From NCBI GenBank assembly GCA_021234155.1, contig JAJEKV010000003.1, forward strand, positions 20,878,386 through 20,942,385: a stretch of 64,000 bases of DNA, read 5' to 3'. A program made the position numbers and the translations under genes. The notes below the pieces were generated by a model. It was not told the DNA's origin, searched no databases, and saw nothing but the letters and a program-made list of their open reading frames with translations. Below are positions 35,249-44,617 of this stretch, piece by piece; the first letter of the stretch is position 1, and each line of letters begins with the position of its first letter. The stretch comes from Isoetes taiwanensis (Eukaryota; Streptophyta; Lycopodiopsida; Isoetales; Isoetaceae).

Positions 35249-35851
35249 TAGGTGGCATGCCTGAGCCACCTTGGCATGTTGGAGCCTAGGTGGCATGTTG
35301 GAGCCCACATGGCATGTTTCAACCACTTTGGCATGTTTGAGCCTAAGTGGCATATTTGGCACGTTGGAGCCTAAGTGGCACGTTGGAGTCTAGGTGGCAT
35401 GTTGGAGCCCACGTGGCATATGTTGGAGCCTAAGTGGCATATTTGAGCCACCTTGCCATGTTTGTGCCTAGGTGGCATGTTGGAGCCACCTTGGCATGCT
35501 TGAGCCACCTTGGCATGTTGGAGCCTAGGTGGCATGTTTGAACCACCTTGACAAGTTGGATCCCGCATGGCATGTTTGATCCACCTTGGCATGTTTGAGC
35601 CACCTTGGCATGTCGAAGCCTAGGTGTCATGTTTGAGCCACCTTGGCATGTTTGAGTCACCTTGGCATGTTGGAGTCTATGTGGCATGTTTTAGCCACCT
35701 TGGCATGTTGAAGCCTAGTTGCCATGTTGGAGCCACCTTGGCATGTTTGAGCCACCTTGGCATGTTGAAGCCTAGTTGCCATGTTGGAGCCACCTTGGCA
35801 TGTTTGAGCCACCTTGGCATGTTGGAGCCTAGGTAGCATGTTTGAAGTCAA
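35249..35851. repeat. GGTGGCATG minisatellite, right block
   Basis: The same two units and the same orientation as 32592-33445, for about 600 bp. A 63-base block beginning GCCTAGTTGCCATGTTGGAG is repeated exactly around 35713 and 35771. Confidence 0.95.
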
Positions 35852-35939
35852 ATGCTAGTGAAGTGTGTCAAGCATATATAGCTCTTGTATGCTGCCATTT
35901 TGTGGCAATAATGGCATGTGGACAACTTGGTCATACATG

Positions 35940-36185
35940 GATTTTTAGAAAACCTTAAAAAACCACATCTCAAAAAAACACTACCTTAAAGAACAACACC
36001 TTTAAAAAAACATCCCTTCAAAAAACCATACTGCTTGAGAAAACAACACATCCTTAAAAAAGAGACTACACCTCCTTAAGAAACCACCCATTAAAAAAAA
36101 AAAAACTACATATTCTTAAGAAAAACTACAGTATATCCTTGGAAAACCACACCCCCATATAACTACGTGTAGGTTTTTTTCAAAT
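35940..36185. repeat. A-rich AAAACCACA repeat tract
   Basis: Irregular repeats of CTTAAAAAAC, AACCACA and ACAACACC. On the complementary strand it resembles the GTTTT repeat at 28270-28760. Confidence 0.55.
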
Positions 36186-36229
36186 CTTCAAAAAAACAAC
36201 TCGTATTTTGTTTTTACTGTTGTTTTCAG

Positions 36230-36319
36230 CCGTGGACCAAATGTTGGGGTTAGTGTGCTTCATTTTCCTGTTCTATCTACTGCTCCAGGACATACCACTA
36301 TGGATCTATCTAATATCAA
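36230..36319 (+). CDS. Isolated exon-like segment, unidentified
   Basis: A strong acceptor (GTTGTTTTCAG) and donor (CAA|GTAAGT) enclose 90 bases, open in one frame: RGPNVGVSVLHFPVLSTAPG then HTTMDLSNIK. No partner exons could be found on either side. It may be a captured exon, like the GARP fragment at 29.8 kb. Confidence 0.4.
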
Positions 36320-36540
36320 GTAAGTCCACTGTTTCTGGTATAAATTCTGTTCTATTGCTGCCATGTGTATAGAGTGTTCAAATGCTGACATTAATGCTGC
36401 TAGGACACAGAACCTTGGTTTCAATTGCAAAGTTGGCATGGGGTGCCCATGTTATGCATGCCTGCTCTTATTGGCACATATACAGCAATGGGAGCAAGAA
36501 TGCATAACATAGGCACCTCGTGTAGATTTTGTGATGGAGC

Positions 36541-36795
36541 TAAGCCATTTGGTCGAAATGGTGTTGGATCAAATGGCGCCATGGCGCCATTTGGTCGAAA
36601 TGGTGTTTGGATCAAATGGCGCCATAGCGCCATTTGATCCAAATTCACACCTATGGCACATTCATAGGTGTGAATTTGGATCAAATAAGCCATGGCTCAT
36701 TTGATCCAAACATTTCGACAAAAATGGCTTCATGGCGCCATTTGATCCAAGTGTTCACCGTTACACCAAATGGCCATGGCTCATTTAGCTCCAAA
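36541..36795. repeat. Second GGCGCC palindrome cluster with nested inverted repeats
   Basis: The 24-bp palindrome of the 26.8-kb array recurs exactly at 36570-36593 and with one change at 36613-36636. Next comes a perfect 20-bp inverted pair, GATCCAAATTCACACCTATG and its complement. Worn versions built on AGCCATGGCT and TTCATGGCGCCATTTGATCC follow. The cluster ends about 120 bp before the plus-strand transposase-like block. Confidence 0.9.
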
Positions 36796-36910
36796 TTTGG
36801 ACCAAAATTTATACTTTTGTACTAAATAGCCATTTTTAACTTATTTTTTGCTTATTTTTCCTCTATTTCATATGTTAGAAAAGTATCGCCTTGCTTGATT
36901 GAAACAGGTT

Positions 36911-37452
36911 TAATTTTCCCCTGTACAACCTATTCGTCGGAAGGACAATTGTTGCCCGGGGACATATTTTGAATAGAACCACTCTTCATGGGAAGGAAAT
37001 AGATCCTTCAAAGCGTAGCAATTGAGGTCACAGGTGAGTCCGTGATCCCATCGATGAAGCTTCGGTCCCTGCGGAGGGGGGCGGAGATAACATTGGTGAA
37101 GCAGTAGGCACATTCATTCAGTGGCCTAAGAGGGATGTAAAACCAAATGAGTGGCCCTCAAGTGAAGATACGTCTTCGAGATCCCTCAATTTGCCCTCTT
37201 CACAAGAGGATTCATCTAGTAGTCCATCTCGTCAAGAGTCCGTGGGACATCGGTTTCTTGCTCCTTTGTGGTGAACCAAGCAACACAGCAACAAATGAAG
37301 AAGACGAGATAGTAGAGGAGATTGGAGGTCATGAGAATCTAGCTGCCCGTCTTGGTCTCAGGTTGTTTAAGCCTGAAGATGAGACAGTCTACTACTCCAG
37401 AACAGATCTACTAGGTTTGCCATGCTACATTCTTCACTCCGCACGGATCTAA
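36911..37452 (+). pseudogene. Transposon-associated domain (DUF8039-like), decayed
   Basis: The plus strand reads NLFVGRTIVARGHILNRTTL, HGKEIDPSKRSN, then GGDNIGEAVGTFIQWPKRDV. The last part resembles the GEAVGTFVxWPRxLV end of the DUF8039-like domain in plant transposon proteins. A Ser/Pro/Glu-rich linker follows, then NLAARLGLRLFKPEDETVYY. The frame changes at least twice. It lies between the palindrome cluster and the transposase core, in the same orientation, and probably belongs to the same gene. The domain name is from memory of the motif. Confidence 0.5.
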
Positions 37453-37651
37453 ATATTAGGAGGCTTAATATAGTCTTTAGTGATCCTCGGGGATGCTATA
37501 GGCGATGAGTTCTTGGGTGTATCAAAGGTCGGGCTTCAAAGTGGGTAACATAATAGATCCAACGGGGAAACCAAAATATCAGGTCATGTCATGCTTGTCT
37601 TTGAGAGGTCTATAGCTAACAGCCTAGTAACACGGGAGACCCATCTTTGTT

Positions 37652-40194
37652 TTGCTTCATAATGGTAGGACAGTTTCACAACATTTACAAGCTCTTGCTG
37701 CTCTCGAACATGATGATTTAGAAGTTGAGTGCTTGGAAGGCGATGTTGAGAAGCAATTCAAGAGGAAAAGGAAATATACATATGTGAAGAGGGTGAGGGG
37801 AGGGAACCAAAGGGGGATGGCAAGGAGGAGAGGATGTGCTGCTTCCAAGGCAATCAAGAGTGCTCTAAAATCAACATCTTTGCAAGGACTAATGTGTCAA
37901 AAACTGAGCCGACAGCAAGTATGTGCCTTAAGAAAAGAATTTTATTCTCAATCAAGCAGTGCCAGGATTACGCTTGTTTTTGATGTGTTGAGTGTAACTT
38001 ATACAGGGCAGTCGGAGGCGAAAGTAGTGGTCTGTGGAGTGGAGTGCTGTCAATTCGCATGGCGCGTGGCTTTAGGAGTTGCTCACCACGCTTTTATAGT
38101 TGGAGGAAGAGGTTCGAGTTAGGTGGAAAACGGGTGAAACATGGTAATATCTGAGCTCTAAGAAGCCTAGATCTGTGACACTAGCTACAGAAAGTGTGCT
38201 TGATACCTTCATTAGTGAGAATGCAGAGAGCATTCCACATAGAAGCAAAAAAGGAAAGGATGATATAAGGGAGAATGTTCGCAAACTTCCTTCCATCCTT
38301 AATAAGAAGAGCATACATAAGGAGGTGGGCGCCGTGGTGGAAGAATTGACGAGGAAAGAGTGTAACCTTGCCCTCTTTTTTACAATATTTGGAAGAAAGA
38401 GTTTCGGGCGTCGACATAGCAAAAATACAAGCATTCTCCAAGTGTAACATATGTGTAGTCATCAGCGAAATTGGAAAGAACAAAAGATATAAGGGAGAGG
38501 CGCAACCTTTCAATTCAACGGCGGGCACATATGTTGGAACAACGTTCTGTAGGAGTCAATATTGGCATTGGCGTGCATTATCACATCGTCACGAGAAAGT
38601 CACCCTTGCATAATACATGATAAGATGGATCAGGTCAAAACACTCACACCAAGAAGTCACCATCTCGCAAAGTCTGTTTGGAGAGGAGATCGCTTGAAGA
38701 GCAGCTTGACAGGAGCATTGACACATGGTCATGGTGGACGGGCTTATGGCCATTTCTCTCTTGATCTTTGGAAGGATGACTCGAACTTTCATGTTGGATC
38801 ACTATCTAGGATCCTACACTATCTTGAGTTGCTTGGGAAGAAGACAAGTGTGGTGATTTGTGTGGAAGCAGAACTACAGATTGCAAATTGATGCAAGCCC
38901 TAAAAGATACTCGACCACTGCAACATAAGCTAGTGCAGACACAAGAGAAGATGCCTTCATCTTCTAGTGCCAACTTAGAAGGCTTCAATCCTCTTCCTCG
39001 AAATCTCTACTTACAGTTGGATAATGCATCGGGTCAAAATAAAAATAGATATGTGTTCTCCTACCTCTCTTATTTGACATGGCTTAAGGTATTCGATGAG
39101 ATTCAGGTTGGCTTCATGATGGTTGGGCACACTCATGACGATATTGATGCATTGTTTGGGAACTTTTCGACGTTAATGAGTTCATCGGATGCTCTAACTT
39201 TGCCTGAGTTGCTTTACTTGTTTAGCAAGTGCAATGCAAAGTCTCTTGTTCCATATTTTGTGGATGAAGTTCCAGATTGGAAAGGCTTTGTCAAGGGATA
39301 TATCCCTGATAAGGGCCAACGTCTAACAGGCCATACCGAGCCATTGCTATTCCGATTTAAAATGGATGGGAAATGGCCCATTATGCAATATAAGATGCGG
39401 CCAACCCATAAAGAGTGGATTCCAGAAAATGGAATAAGAATGTGGAAGGAGGATGAAAATGGTGAGCCAACGTTACCAACGGGGGTGCCTAAAAATATCC
39501 CTCCAAGGAAGACATTGAAAGATCTCCACGGCTCGCGCGACAAAGGCAAGTACATAGCATTATGGAATTCCTTCTGCAAAAATCAAGAAGATAGTGTGTT
39601 TGCACGACAGTACAAAGCAACTATGGATTACTCGAACGAGATTCTTTTGTGTTTGGAAGATGTATCTCCAGGACGACCTCAAAATGATAACTTTTGGTTG
39701 CGCACAAGGCAAGAACCTTTACAAAAGCTGCATTTACTCCAGAGAGGTCGATGAAGCATTTGTGCTTGTAAGACCTTTGCCTACATATTGTGGGCGGCCA
39801 GATGGCGTCGGTGTTGCCTATGGATGAGTTCGATCCTCATGCACATGTTACGAAAGGTATGTTTGTTTTAGTCGGGACGGAGGCGATGAAACTCCAACGT
39901 GGTTGGGCTTTTACGTAAGAAGATGCCATCCTAGATCCAGAGTCTACCAATTATGGTCACATTTATGTATCATGGTGGATGCCTGTTGGTCGTGACTATA
40001 CAGGTTGCTTAACTAAACGTTGGCGACCCAATCCATCAGATCCATCAAGGTATGAGAAGTTAGATGCCATACATTATGCATGGGATGCAAATGGCAAAAG
40101 ACCGAAGACTGTTCAGATTCCAAAATACATTGTTGACATGTGGGGGGACATAGCATTAGCTAAAAGCTCTCAATCTCAGTCATGTTCTCGATAA
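37652..40194 (+). pseudogene. DUF7869-type transposase-like protein
   Basis: The first block (37652-38122) is basic, KQFKRKRKYTYVKRVRGGNQ, and contains LSRQQVCALRKEFYSQSSSA. The core begins near 38600 with IIHDKMDQVKTLTP, then SLTGALTHGHGGRAYGHFSL and LWKDDSNFHVGSLSRILHYL. At 38985-39180 come LPRNLYLQLDNASGQNKNRY and GFMMVGHTHDDIDALFGNFS. These are hallmarks of the DUF7869 family, whose RNase-H-like fold and Asp-rich boxes suggest a DDE/DDD transposase. The C-terminus (39979-40194) has YVSWWMPVGRDY and the end IPKYIVDMWGDIALAKS. Three or more frameshifts and stops interrupt it. All three acidic boxes (HDKMDQ, LDNASGQN, HDDID) survive. Confidence 0.8.
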
Positions 40195-40403
40195 TCATGT
40201 ATGTAATTTCTTTTGCTATAATACTTAAGCATTTTGGACAATTAATACGTTGTCGATACATCCTAATTTATGCTTATACTAACATCCTTACATCTATTAT
40301 AATAGGTGTTTAATACACATCATTACATCTGATGCACACATTATTGATGGCATACATATAATTTAGATGCACATATTATTGATGGCATTATAGAGTCGAT
40401 GAT

Positions 40404-40643
40404 TCACTCATCATCAATCCCTGCTATTGTGATCGCATTCAGCTCGTAGGCATGGCGCTCAGGAACCCAAAGAAGATGGATCACAACACGAGTAAGGCCG
40501 GGGCAATCACACTCACGACCTTCTGCTTTGGATTGTAAGTAAGGATCCAGCTTAACACCTTTATGTATGCAGCGATTAATATCATTGTAGCTCATGGAGC
40601 AAAGAATGGTCTCAAACTGATCATCATAAATATTATAAGCCAT
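40404..40643 (-). CDS. Unidentified small protein of 79 residues
   Basis: A complete ORF starting MAYNIYDDQFETILCSMSYN and continuing DINRCIHKGVKLDPYLQSKA, then CDCPGLTRVVIHLLWVPERH, ending AGIDDE. Acidic at both ends, no membrane segment, no motif I know. It faces the transposase gene and ends 210 bp from its stop. The composition supports a real protein. Confidence 0.5.
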   Translation of the reverse strand: MAYNIYDDQFETILCSMSYNDINRCIHKGVKLDPYLQSKAEGRECDCPGLTRVVIHLLWVPERHAYELNAITIAGIDDE

Positions 40644-40683
40644 GGGAGATGAGACTTACCGAATGGAGCTGCTTTTATAGTCG

Positions 40684-40790
40684 TTATAGAATTATTGGTA
40701 TAATACTTCAGCATTATTGGTATTATACGTGAGCATTATTGGTATTATACGTCAGCATTATTGGTATTATACTTCAACATTATTGGATTC
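40684..40790. repeat. 22-bp tandem repeat, four to five units
   Basis: The unit CATTATTGGTATTATACGTC(AG) is repeated at 22-base spacing with point changes, just upstream of the small minus-strand ORF at 40404-40643. Confidence 0.9.
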
Positions 40791-40829
40791 GTAGCTATAA
40801 ATTCTTTTACCTTGTTTTCACTTCTCACT

Positions 40830-41330
40830 TTTCATCCTTGCTTCTTGCTCCTTCATCTTCCTTGTTCCTTGATCTTCTTGCTACTTGATCTTCCTTGTTC
40901 CTTGATCTTCTTGCTACTTGATCTTCCTTGTTCATTGCTTCTGGCTACTTGATCTTGATCCTTGTTCCTTGCTACTTCATTCCCGTGCTCCTTCCTACTT
41001 GATCTTGTTCCTTGCTCTTGATCTTGCTACTGCTACTTGATCTTGATCCTTGTTCCTTGCTACTTCATTCCCGTGCTCCTTCCTACTTGATCTTGTTCCT
41101 TGCTCTTGATCTTGCTACTTGATCTTGTTCCTTGCTACTTGATCTTGATCCTTGCTTCTTGCTCCTTGATCTTCCTTGTTCCTTGATCTTCTTGCTACTT
41201 GATCTTCCTTGTTCATTGCATCTTGCTACTTGATCTTGATCCTTGTTCCTTGCTACTTCATTCCCGTGCTCCCTGCTACTTGATCTTGTTGCTTGCTCTT
41301 GAACTTGCTACTTGCTCTGCTCCGTGTTCC
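40830..41330. repeat. CTTGNT-rich minisatellite
   Basis: Irregular repeats of CTTGATCTTCCTTGTTCC and CTTGCTACTTGATCTTG. A larger block around ACTTCATTCCCGTGCTCC recurs near 40975, 41060 and 41255. It leads directly into the ORF at 41370. Confidence 0.9.
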
Positions 41331-41369
41331 TTGCTCCGTCGGTGATCCTTGCTTGCTTTTTGCAAATGA

Positions 41370-41960
41370 TTGGACCCAATCCTCCCTGGGCTACTCGGAA
41401 GGCCGCAAGCATGCCGAGGCATTCTCATGCGGCCTGGAATGGATGAGCTATGGGACCATTTCTTGGAGTGGAGGTTGCGCCACAGTCCCACCAAGGAGCT
41501 TACAATGGAGTTGATCAACTTCATTCTGGAGCGATTTGATTGTGGTCATGAGCCACTGATGGAAATTAATCCATCTGAATGTTATAGGAGACTTGCAATG
41601 AGGGGAATGCTTGAACCCCCTCCTTATCTGGACGAGATGCTACAGCAATTGAGGCCTCTTCTTCGTGCTGGATATTTAGCACACTCTCTAGATGCATACA
41701 TATCAGAGTTCATTCATGAAATTTGTAAGGGACAGATGTATGGCCTTATTAGGGTGTACTACAATGAGTACAACGGTTTTGTGGAGTTGGGTCCGCTCTT
41801 CTTCCGTGAGTATTATCCTGTGGAATTACTTTTTCTAATGACTAGGTACCCCATATGGTGGGAAGAATCAGCATGGGATGAGCGTGAGCTCTTGACTCCT
41901 AACCCAGATGCGTGGGTTAGACCTCGCAGGCGAAGAGAAAGGGGAAGGGGAAGGGGTTAG
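41370..41960 (+). CDS. Unidentified protein of 196 residues with Arg-rich tail
   Basis: An intact ORF. After a short N-terminus it reads MDELWDHFLEWRLRHSPTKE, FILERFDCGHEPLMEINPSE, CYRRLAMRGMLEPPPYLDEM, then FIHEICKGQMYGLIRVYYNE and PIWWEESAWDERELLTPNPD. It ends in RPRRRRERGRGRG. It is rich in Trp, Tyr, Glu and Leu and looks helical and globular. The tail could bind nucleic acid. No family is known to me. It lies downstream of the transposase remnant on the same strand and could be an accessory protein of that element. Confidence 0.6.
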   Translation: MDPILPGLLGRPQACRGILMRPGMDELWDHFLEWRLRHSPTKELTMELINFILERFDCGHEPLMEINPSECYRRLAMRGMLEPPPYLDEMLQQLRPLLRAGYLAHSLDAYISEFIHEICKGQMYGLIRVYYNEYNGFVELGPLFFREYYPVELLFLMTRYPIWWEESAWDERELLTPNPDAWVRPRRRRERGRGRG

Positions 41961-42076
41961 GAACCTGGGGAAAGGTTACTAGGGACATACATAGTTCATA
42001 CTTTGGTCTCTATTGTGTTTGGAAGTTGGTATATGATACCGTGTTATTATGTTCTCTAAATATTCATGTAACTATG

Positions 42077-42170
42077 TATGATACACGGGTACTGCATGTG
42101 TATAGAACCCCTGCATAAGGTCTATGATACAGGGTACTGTACACGTGTATACAACCCCTGCATAAGGTCT
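42077..42170. repeat. Direct tandem duplication, 46-bp period
   Basis: TATGATACACGGGTACTG followed by ACCCCTGCATAAGGTCTA is repeated 46 bases later. It may be the 3' end of the 41370-41960 gene. Confidence 0.8.
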
Positions 42171-43197
42171 ATACAACCCCCATAATAAAAAAATTCCAGT
42201 TTACTAAAAATTTTCCCATTATAATGAAATTGTGCTTATCTATGAGGCTTATGCTGCCGCGATTGACTGAAGGGCCTGCCAAACCTGTAGATCCTGTTGG
42301 CAGCTTTACACGGAGACGCTGGAATTCTTCTTCTGTTGGTAGATTCGCCTCCTCTTGAGCAAATCGAGACTCCAGCCTCTCATAGGCTTCTTTAAGCTTT
42401 ATAGCATTGCCGGTATAATTAGACACTTCAAACATCTCTTTGTCCAAATCCTCTTCAAAATCTAGGCCTAGGTTTACCCATTCGGCCAAGGTACTGATAA
42501 GCTCATCTTCCCTAGCACACATTCGTAACAAAGACGGGTTCCTCAGTATATCACTTAGCAATATGTATTCTTTGCCTTCCACTAAAATTGACGTTATGTC
42601 AGACAACTTCTTTTCATCCTCATCCCCATCCTCATCACCTTGTAATCATCTCCCCCTCCTCCGGTTCACCCAAGGCGGTCGCCGAAGCTAAAACTCCTAC
42701 ATTCTTGCTCTTCTTCTTGTAGATCTATCTCCATTTCTACGTCATAGTCAACATCATCACACATAACTCGGACCCCCTTGGCTTAAAGATTTCATTGTTT
42801 TCCAAGTATATCTTGGTTTGGCCGAGCAAAATGCAATAACTAGCAAATGCAAGCGGCAAAGAGAAATAAGATACCTTCTTAAGTACAAGGGCCAGCGGGA
42901 GGAGGAGCGGATTAAAGCATTCTTGAAAAACATCTTCGCTGTTTGCAAATGGGAAGCCGCCTCCTCTAGAGCTGGTTTTGGAATCCACGAGCCAGGGACA
43001 TCTGCAAAGGACGTGCGTTGAGACCAAGCGGTCCGGGTGAAAGCTAAGGCAACCTCGCGATAGCATCCAAGCTCGCTACTGTTTGCCATGATGTCCAACT
43101 CTTTGCAATAGAACGGATAAATCGCAGTCGGCGCAACTTCCTCGTTGTCATGAGGGGCGGATGCATACCATTCCAGGAACTTCACATAACAATCCAT
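42169..43197 (-). pseudogene. Unidentified acidic protein, frameshifted
   Basis: Minus-strand reading from 43197 gives MDCYVKFLEWYASAPHDNEE, FYCKELDIMANSSELGCYRE, VALAFTRTAWSQRTSFADVP and GSWIPKPALEEAASHLQTAK. After a shift it gives YLENNEIFKPRGSELCVM, then an acidic stretch, VDYDVEMEIDLQEEEQECRS. It continues DITSILVEGKEYILLSDILR, NPSLLRMCAREDELISTLAE and EAYERLESRFAQEEANLPTE, and ends near 42169. Two or three indels separate the parts, which together would make about 340 residues. I know no family. Copy c of the 67-bp hairpin lies 160 bp upstream, between this gene and the histone H3-like gene. Confidence 0.5.
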
Positions 43198-43324
43198 GGC
43201 GAAGCAGACGACGAAAGCAAGAAGATGTTTAGGAGCGGTAAGGCGCTGTCACTTCTGAACTCAAGTAGCCGTTATCGATTATGAAAGGGGACACAGCCGT
43301 TGTGGGGAGATTTGTCTGTACATT

Positions 43325-43357
43325 TTTAGGGTTAGGGTTAGGGTTAGGCTTAGGGTT
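43325..43357 (+). repeat. Short telomere-type TTAGGG run
   Basis: TTTTAGGGTTAGGGTTAGGG then TTAGGCTTAGGG. Five units of the six-base type rather than the seven-base TTTAGGG common in plants. It abuts hairpin copy c. Confidence 0.8.
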
Positions 43358-43358
43358 G

Positions 43359-43425
43359 GATCACACGACGTGAAGACTACTATGTGCAACAAAAAAGCAC
43401 AATGCTTGCTGCGCATCGTGTGATC
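43359..43425. repeat. 67-bp hairpin family, copy c
   Basis: GATCACACGACGTGAA pairs with the complement of its right arm, GATCACACGATGCGCA, at 13 of 16 positions; 67 bases in total. It lies between the H3-like gene and the 42169-43197 gene. Confidence 0.8.
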
Positions 43426-43621
43426 CTCACGTATAACATTAAAAAAAAAATACAAAGTGCGACGCTAGCCTTCTAAGAAAGAAATGGACTAAGAGATTAA
43501 GCTTATAAAGCCATTACATTAAAGAATATTATACATATAAAAAAAACACAAAGGCACTTCACGGCCTTTTTTTGGGGGGTCTTTCTTCTTGTTGTATTGA
43601 CCATAAAATTTTGACCATAGT

Positions 43622-44372
43622 ACTTTCGGGATCCCTTATGCGTAAGATGAGGCGCATGTCCTTGGGCATGATGGTCACCCGCTTGGCATGTATTCTTTGC
43701 AAGGCTGCGAGTCCTCGAACAGACACACCAACCGCTTCGAAGCCATTTGAAGAGCATTTTAAAAGGCGGTTGCTTGAATTTCAGATGCGGTATGATGTAT
43801 CGCGACCACACTCTTGCGAGAATCTCATAAACGAGCACGGCAAATGGGAGGCGGAATGACCATCTCGGTGCTCTTCGATGCTTCTTAATCTCGCGAAGCG
43901 CTTTAATGCCGGACCGTCTTCGCTTCCGGCCACTACCCTCACCCACCCGGCATTTGGAGCCTCTTGCTTTCGGCCGACTCTTAGGACGTCTCCTCACCCT
44001 CGGCATTTTGCGGTTGTTTCCTCGGCCAACTCTTCCGGCGTCTCCTCACATTCACGGTGGCCTTCCCCTTTAGGGCGTTGGGCCTCCTCCTTTGATTTGA
44101 AGGTTTTGGCGCCTCCCACGGGAGGGCGGTAAAAAACAAGAAAGGCGGCTGTCCAATAATTAATCCGGCGTCATATTACGCTCCTCACATTTTTCATCCT
44201 CCGATCTCCGGCCGGAGTGCACCTCCCTACTTACTCGGGAAGCTGCTTCTCCGCCGTCGTCATCGCATTTCTTTTCGGGTCTTCTATTAGGCATGGTGGG
44301 AGGAGGAGAATCTCTATCGAGACTTGGTCCGGATGAAGTAGGCGGACTAATGTAATCACGGCCTTCCACCAC
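43622..44372 (-). pseudogene. Divergent histone H3 (frameshifted)
   Basis: Minus-strand reading: a long basic N-terminal tail (about 44372-43920, with PNRRPEKKCDDDGGEAASRV and RRPKSRPKARGSKCRVGE), then SGIKALREIKKH (ALREI at 43901-43887, cf. H3 PGTVALREIRKYQ), TEMVI and RLPFAVLVYEI (cf. TELLIRKLPFQRLVREI), ALQMASKRLVCLFEDSQPC (cf. [20 protein letters not shown]), and IHAKRVTIMPKDMRLILRIR near 43690-43630, where IHAKRVTIMPKD is identical to canonical H3. Three to four single-base shifts break the frame. The tail is unlike canonical H3 (no ARTKQTARKS start is visible) and the histone fold is diverged, so this is a variant, possibly centromeric-type or carried by an element. H3 pairs with H4 in the nucleosome core. 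No other histone gene is visible nearby. Confidence 0.85.
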
Positions 44373-44617
44373 GGATGGATCCTTGCGGTTTGCTTAGTTC
44401 TTGCCATGGCTTCTCAACGGATGGCGCTTTATACTACGAACACTGACAAAAATAGACAACTGGCAAGAGATAAATAGTAAAAAATAGAAGTTAAAGTAAA
44501 ATATGATGGTAACGTTTTTAAATAATTGTACGGAACCCTAAAAAAATATCGGACAAAATACGGAACCCTAAAAAAACATCGGACAAAAACACAAATAAAA
44601 AACCGAGATTCAAAGCG

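Noticed and set aside
43572-43859. Plus-strand ORF of 95 codons
   Set aside because: Antisense to the histone H3-like gene.
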